Source: Phlyctochytrium arcticum (Eukaryota > Chytridiomycota > Chytridiomycetes > Chytridiales > Chytridiaceae). Taken from it: 30,794 nucleotides of DNA. Of the stretch, positions 27,526-30,794 are shown piece by piece. The DNA is taken from NCBI GenBank assembly GCA_025602905.1, contig JAHLKI010000079.1:1-30794 (forward strand), read 5' to 3'. The notes under the pieces were generated by a model. That model was not told where the DNA came from, made no database searches, and worked only from the letters and a program-made list of their open reading frames with translations. Position numbers and translations under genes: made by a program. Each line of letters starts with the position of its first letter. Within the stretch, counting starts at the first letter, position 1.

Positions 27526-29443
27526 CTAACTCGACAATTTCAAAATTAATGGGTCTTCATTGCCATATACAAACTGGCACGACGAGAAATTTCCGGAAGA
27601 AAAGAATACCGAAAGTCGATGTTTGTATCGCTCAATCTTTTTCGAGAATGAACCCTGCCGAAAGTCAACAACAACATATTCGTTCACACGAAGCGCATGG
27701 TACGGTCCTGAAGGAGAAAATCGATCCATATGGCCGCCAATTTTATCCCCTTTCCTCAAAAGTTCGACTCCCCAGCGCAAGTCCCCATTCAAATAAAAAT
27801 CGATTGCACCCGCAATTCGCTCACTTGGCTCCTCGCCATGCGCAGGAAATACGGTCGACAACTCGGGACATATCGCGCACGATGGTGGTGTAGATGCGGC
27901 AAGGGAGTTCATCAGAAGATGTTGAAACGTGGCTTCCTTTGGGAAGCCCAAGTCATCGCGTGTTGATTGATAGAGCAGCGAACCTGATAAACCGGATATG
28001 GCCTTCCTCATCAACTCTTCAAGAGAAGTTGGCATTACATCCGGTGGTCCTCTCTTTGAGAATAGCATCATACTGCAATACCGTTTGGCCAAGGGAGACG
28101 AAAAGGCAATTGCAACCACAGTCTCGACACTTGAAGTTTCAGTGTCTATTTCAGTATGAGCCAGCACTCCACATTTGATCAGCAAGTTGACGTAGTCCCG
28201 TGCCGCCGCATCAAGGGACTTTGGCTGTAGGCTCGCAGGAAACAACTTTCTAAAAACACCCTCAAGTTACTATCCATCGGAAGCGACCGTTTTTGGCCAA
28301 AACACCGTTCCATCTTCGTCACTAGAGTTTCAGAAAAATAGAATTGCAGCAATTGCGATTCCAGCGGCAGGCCTATTTCCTTCGAGTAAACGTTTGATAT
28401 GGCATTGATCGAAATGCGGAGTGCAGCAATCAACCCGTTACACTCCCGAATAATGATTTCCTCGAGCAAAGCAGATCGTCTATCTTCCGGGATGCCAAAA
28501 GAGGCGGGTGCTCTGAGCAACTGAAGCGCCTCGTCGCGCGGAAGTTGTAGGTCTCCCACTGCAACCGCTCAAACGAGCGAAGCGCAGTGGGACTTGGATG
28601 CTCACTCTCTAACAGATGAGTTGCGGATATTACAAATTTCGGGCCTGTTTTTCTTGTCATCACGTCCTTGACAAGTTCTGCCCAGGCATCAGGTTTGTGG
28701 TATGTTTGTTGGCAGTCATCAAGGAAAAAAATGCACTTGCTGGCAAGGGTTACAGGATCGCCCTTTTTGTCCGTGATCCTTTCAAACTTTAAATCCTCAC
28801 AAAACTGGGCAAAGTCGGCTTGGAGAAATCCAATGTAAATCCAGTTCCCTCCTTCTCGCGACAGCAAGTCATAAAGTGAAGTTTTACCCGAGCCGGGCGG
28901 CGAAGATATGACGATGGTGCGGTATTGCGTGATCAAATTCCGGAGTTTTAAAACCACTTTCGTACGAGGCAGGTGAAAAGCATTCGGATCGATGCCATTG
29001 TTGTCATTGTATATCTTAAAATAATCGATTTCAGCATCCGTTGTGACTGATGGGGTTCGTTAGAATGGCTAACGTAATTGCACATTCTGTCGCCCTCCCT
29101 TACCACTCGTTGTCGCCTGAACTCGATCCGGCACCACAATCAGCAGCGGGTTCTCATCCGAGTGGTCTTTTGCTTTTTCCAGTACCGATTCCAGCGTTTT
29201 CCCCGCTTTCAACCAGTGCTTGGGTTCGGGTTCGTCTTTGTCTTTCTCTAGTGCTTCTGCGCTGGCGTAGACGAGGAGGCGGTTGGGCGGTACTCCTTGA
29301 AGAGAGGGTTCGTCTGCCAACTCCTTTTTCACTTGCTTTCGCAGATTGGCCACAGTCGAATTTTGCGCCAGTTCAACAAACTCAACTGTTCCAGGTACTC
29401 TCTTGCCGTTGGCAGTAGTTAGTTGAAACCAAATTGTCGCCAT
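27526..29443 (-). pseudogene. Crinkler-type (CRN) gene 2: header plus a different P-loop/REase module, two frameshifts
   Basis: Exon 1 (29443-29104) encodes a header starting MATIWFQL whose last 40 residues, ending LLIVVPDRVQATTSG, are almost identical to gene 1, while the first half differs. A 57-nt phase-1 intron (29103-29047) leads to the effector part: a P-loop SSPPGSGKTSLYDLL, a Walker B-like CIFFLDDC, then helical regions and a C-terminal part with AIDFYLNGDLRWGVELL and YVVVDFR. This is the nuclease signature of another CRN class. The frame changes twice, near 28555 and near the A5 run (T5 on the coding strand) at 28252-28256, so the gene as written is broken. Either it is a pseudogene or the run lengths are sequencing errors. 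It ends with TAG at 27528-27526. Confidence 0.82.
29047..29103 (-). other. Intron in CRN gene 2 (57 nt, phase 1)
   Basis: Donor GTAAGG at 29103-29098, branch site CTAAC near 29062, acceptor ATCAG ending at 29047. Same phase and nearly the same place as the gene 1 intron. Confidence 0.85.
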
Positions 29444-29690
29444 GGTTGTTTCCTGAATCATGCTTGCGGTATTTCGCCGTATTTCGGCTACTGGAATGGT
29501 CGGTCAGTCAACAACTGCAGGCGCCCCGCAGGTGGCTTATGTCAGTGGCACAGATATCAAAAGTTAGCGCGTGGGCGGCGTGAAAACATCGGTTCTGTAC
29601 AGAGGGCAGTACTAGAGGCAGCATTAGAACCAGTACAGTGCATTCATATAGATTCTCAAGGAAAACGCCCTCCAGGGACTTTTTCCAGCA
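29444..29690 (-). promoter_or_regulatory. Upstream region of CRN gene 2
   Basis: Shares the block 29498-29615 with CRN gene 1's upstream region and the segment 29594-29641 with the detached copy at 24449-24495. A TATATGAAT motif on the minus strand lies near 29644. The 50 bases next to the ATG are unlike gene 1 except for the last dozen. Confidence 0.6.
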
Positions 29691-29696
29691 TACACT

Positions 29697-29945
29697 TTGC
29701 CGGCTTGTCCAACACAAACGACTCCATTACCCGCTCAGCCCGTCAATCCTCCACCAACTCAGGAAGGATATTACGAGGTAGACTACATCATTGACAAGCG
29801 AACTCGCATGGTAGATGGAGAGGAAGGGGTCGAATTCCTTGTAAAGTGGGTCGGGTATAACAACCCACAAGACAATTCGTGGGTTCCGCTTGGAGATTTT
29901 GGAGACAATAGGGAAGCAATTTACGAGTTTGAACCGAATAAATGA
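29697..29945 (+). pseudogene. Chromodomain fragment, probably from a retroelement or integrase
   Basis: After a Pro/Thr-rich linker it has EGYYEVDYIIDKRTRM, then VEFLVKWVGYNNPQDNSWVP, a good chromodomain match with the aromatic cage positions Y, W and W. It lacks a start codon and is cut on the left by the CRN upstream block. It ends in TGA at 29943-29945. It is not obviously part of the integrase that follows at 30016, because chromodomains normally end such proteins. Confidence 0.75.
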
Positions 29946-30015
29946 TCATTTACATAGGAAAGATCACAATACATTTGATTTATACAATCCACACAACATT
30001 CTACATTTCATCCAT

Positions 30016-30420
30016 GTCGCTAAAAGGATATGCTGCTCCACTTAGAGGCGAAAGTGAAGAAGAAGTGACCGAAGCATTATAGAAGTGCCTTGGCAAGGCT
30101 CGACGAGAAGGAAGGAAAATCTCAATAATGCAAACGGATCAAGGCGCGCATTTTCAACAAATCTTCAAAAGGGAACTCGGTGATAGTGGAATCAAACATT
30201 TTTATTCACAAGTAGCCAGACCGCAAAGTAATGCGTAAGTTGAGAGAAGAGGAGGCGATATTAAACGTCAGTTAGACCAAATCATGGGGTCAAATAATGA
30301 TAAAAAATGGGTTAATAATCTTCAGACAGTTATTGACAATATCAATTCGGTAAAGTCAACAGCAACAGGGTTTTCTCCAAACGAAATGGAGCGGGGTGAT
30401 GAAAATATTTCGGCAGAAGC
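30016..30420 (+). pseudogene. rve-type integrase fragment, copy 2
   Basis: Same family as 25075: GYAAPLRGESEEEVTEAL, MQTDQGAHFQQIFKREL, ARPQSNA, VERRGGDIKRQLDQIM and KWVNNLQTVIDNINSVKS. It continues into TGFSPNEMERG, which copy 1 lacks. Stops at TAG (about 30074) and TAA (about 30236) break it, and the region of the first catalytic Asp is altered. Decayed copy. Confidence 0.72.
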
Positions 30421-30439
30421 AAAAGCACGATTTATGGGG

Positions 30440-30533
30440 GATAGGGGGTTATCTCGATAATCCTAATGTTCCTGATAATCCTAGATTATCGAGATTATCA
30501 AGATTATCAAGATTATCGATTTGACCCCCCGTT
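30440..30533. repeat. GATTATC-rich tandem and foldback repeat
   Basis: Four near-tandem GATTATCRA/AAGATTATC units (30483-30520) follow TTATCTCGATAATCC. Runs GGGGG at the left and CCCCCC at the right (30528-30533) make the whole stretch partly self-complementary. Confidence 0.6.
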
Positions 30534-30554
30534 CTCAAGCCTTGAAACTACCTT

Positions 30555-30794
30555 TCAACATTTTCCCCATTTTGCGCCTTCGCGACAATGCTCATGAAAC
30601 TTGTCTGGAAAACATGCATTCTTGACAATCCACAGTCGATTTCCACGAGTTGACTTTTTGTACTTATCGCAGCATCCTCTTTTCCAGAAATTGTCACATT
30701 CTTTGCAGAAATACTGATGAACTTGTACAAATCCGTCCGTTTCCATCACTGTTTCGTATAGTCTCCAAACCGATTCTTTGGTGATCTTCTTATT
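30555..30794 (-). CDS. Cys-rich protein, C-terminal end (partial, runs off right edge)
   Basis: Open from the right edge to TGA at 30557-30555, at least 79 aa. It shows CKECDNFWKRGCCDKY, then further Cys and His (NACFPDKFHEHC, WGKC), so 7 Cys and 2 His in about 55 residues, suggesting a zinc-binding end. An ATG lies at 30746, but upstream residues (ESVWRLYETV) also look coding. I do not recognise the family. Confidence 0.4.
   Translation of the reverse strand, partial: NKKITKESVWRLYETVMETDGFVQVHQYFCKECDNFWKRGCCDKYKKSTRGNRLWIVKNACFPDKFHEHCREGAKWGKC

Overview
This is a eukaryotic window made almost entirely of transposable elements and effector-type genes. No bacterial operons, rRNA or tRNA genes are visible. 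Six short GT-AG introns (52-81 nt) can be placed because each joins conserved protein frames; several have a CTRAY-like branch site. The families present are a Helitron, a MULE, Ty3/gypsy chromoviruses, a fungal-type Crypton with a GCR1_C domain, PIF/Harbinger, and Crinkler (CRN)-type effectors. Together they fit a filamentous or zoosporic fungus (perhaps an early-diverging lineage) or an oomycete. The sequence alone does not settle which.

Layout. 1-943 (minus) is the 5' part of a Helitron replicase/helicase gene that runs off the left edge. A repeat-rich 1.3-kb divergent spacer separates it from a TATA-driven plus-strand gene (2261-3118) for a small, possibly OB-fold-like protein with an AT-hook tail. 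3.5-5.4 kb holds hairpin-forming palindromes and an unrecognised ORF. 6164-19902 is a three-level nest. A MULE (30-bp TIRs, 9-bp TSD) carries a 4.3-kb Ty3 element in its transposase gene. That element carries a 6.95-kb Ty3 element inside its integrase zinc finger. Both insertions keep 5-bp TSDs, and their LTR pairs are identical (239 bp) or differ at one site (236 bp). The inner element has a textbook -1 frameshift signal between gag and pol.

20.6-22.2 kb (minus) is a multi-exon Crypton recombinase cut off exactly where a CRN gene's upstream block begins. CRN gene 1 (22362-24212, plus) joins a ubiquitin-like header to a P-loop NTPase/REase-like module. CRN gene 2 (29443-27526, minus) carries a near-identical header segment and promoter but a different P-loop/REase module, and has two frameshifts. 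In both genes a phase-1 intron sits right after the conserved VVPDR segment, separating header exon from effector exon. Between and beyond them lie integrase fragments, a Harbinger transposase fragment with its own in-frame intron, a chromodomain remnant, and a Cys-rich ORF running off the right edge.

The most interesting points are the modular CRN pair with exon-bounded headers, the inverted repeats around CRN gene 1 and its junction with the Crypton, the fully reconstructable nest, and the gag-pol frameshift signal.
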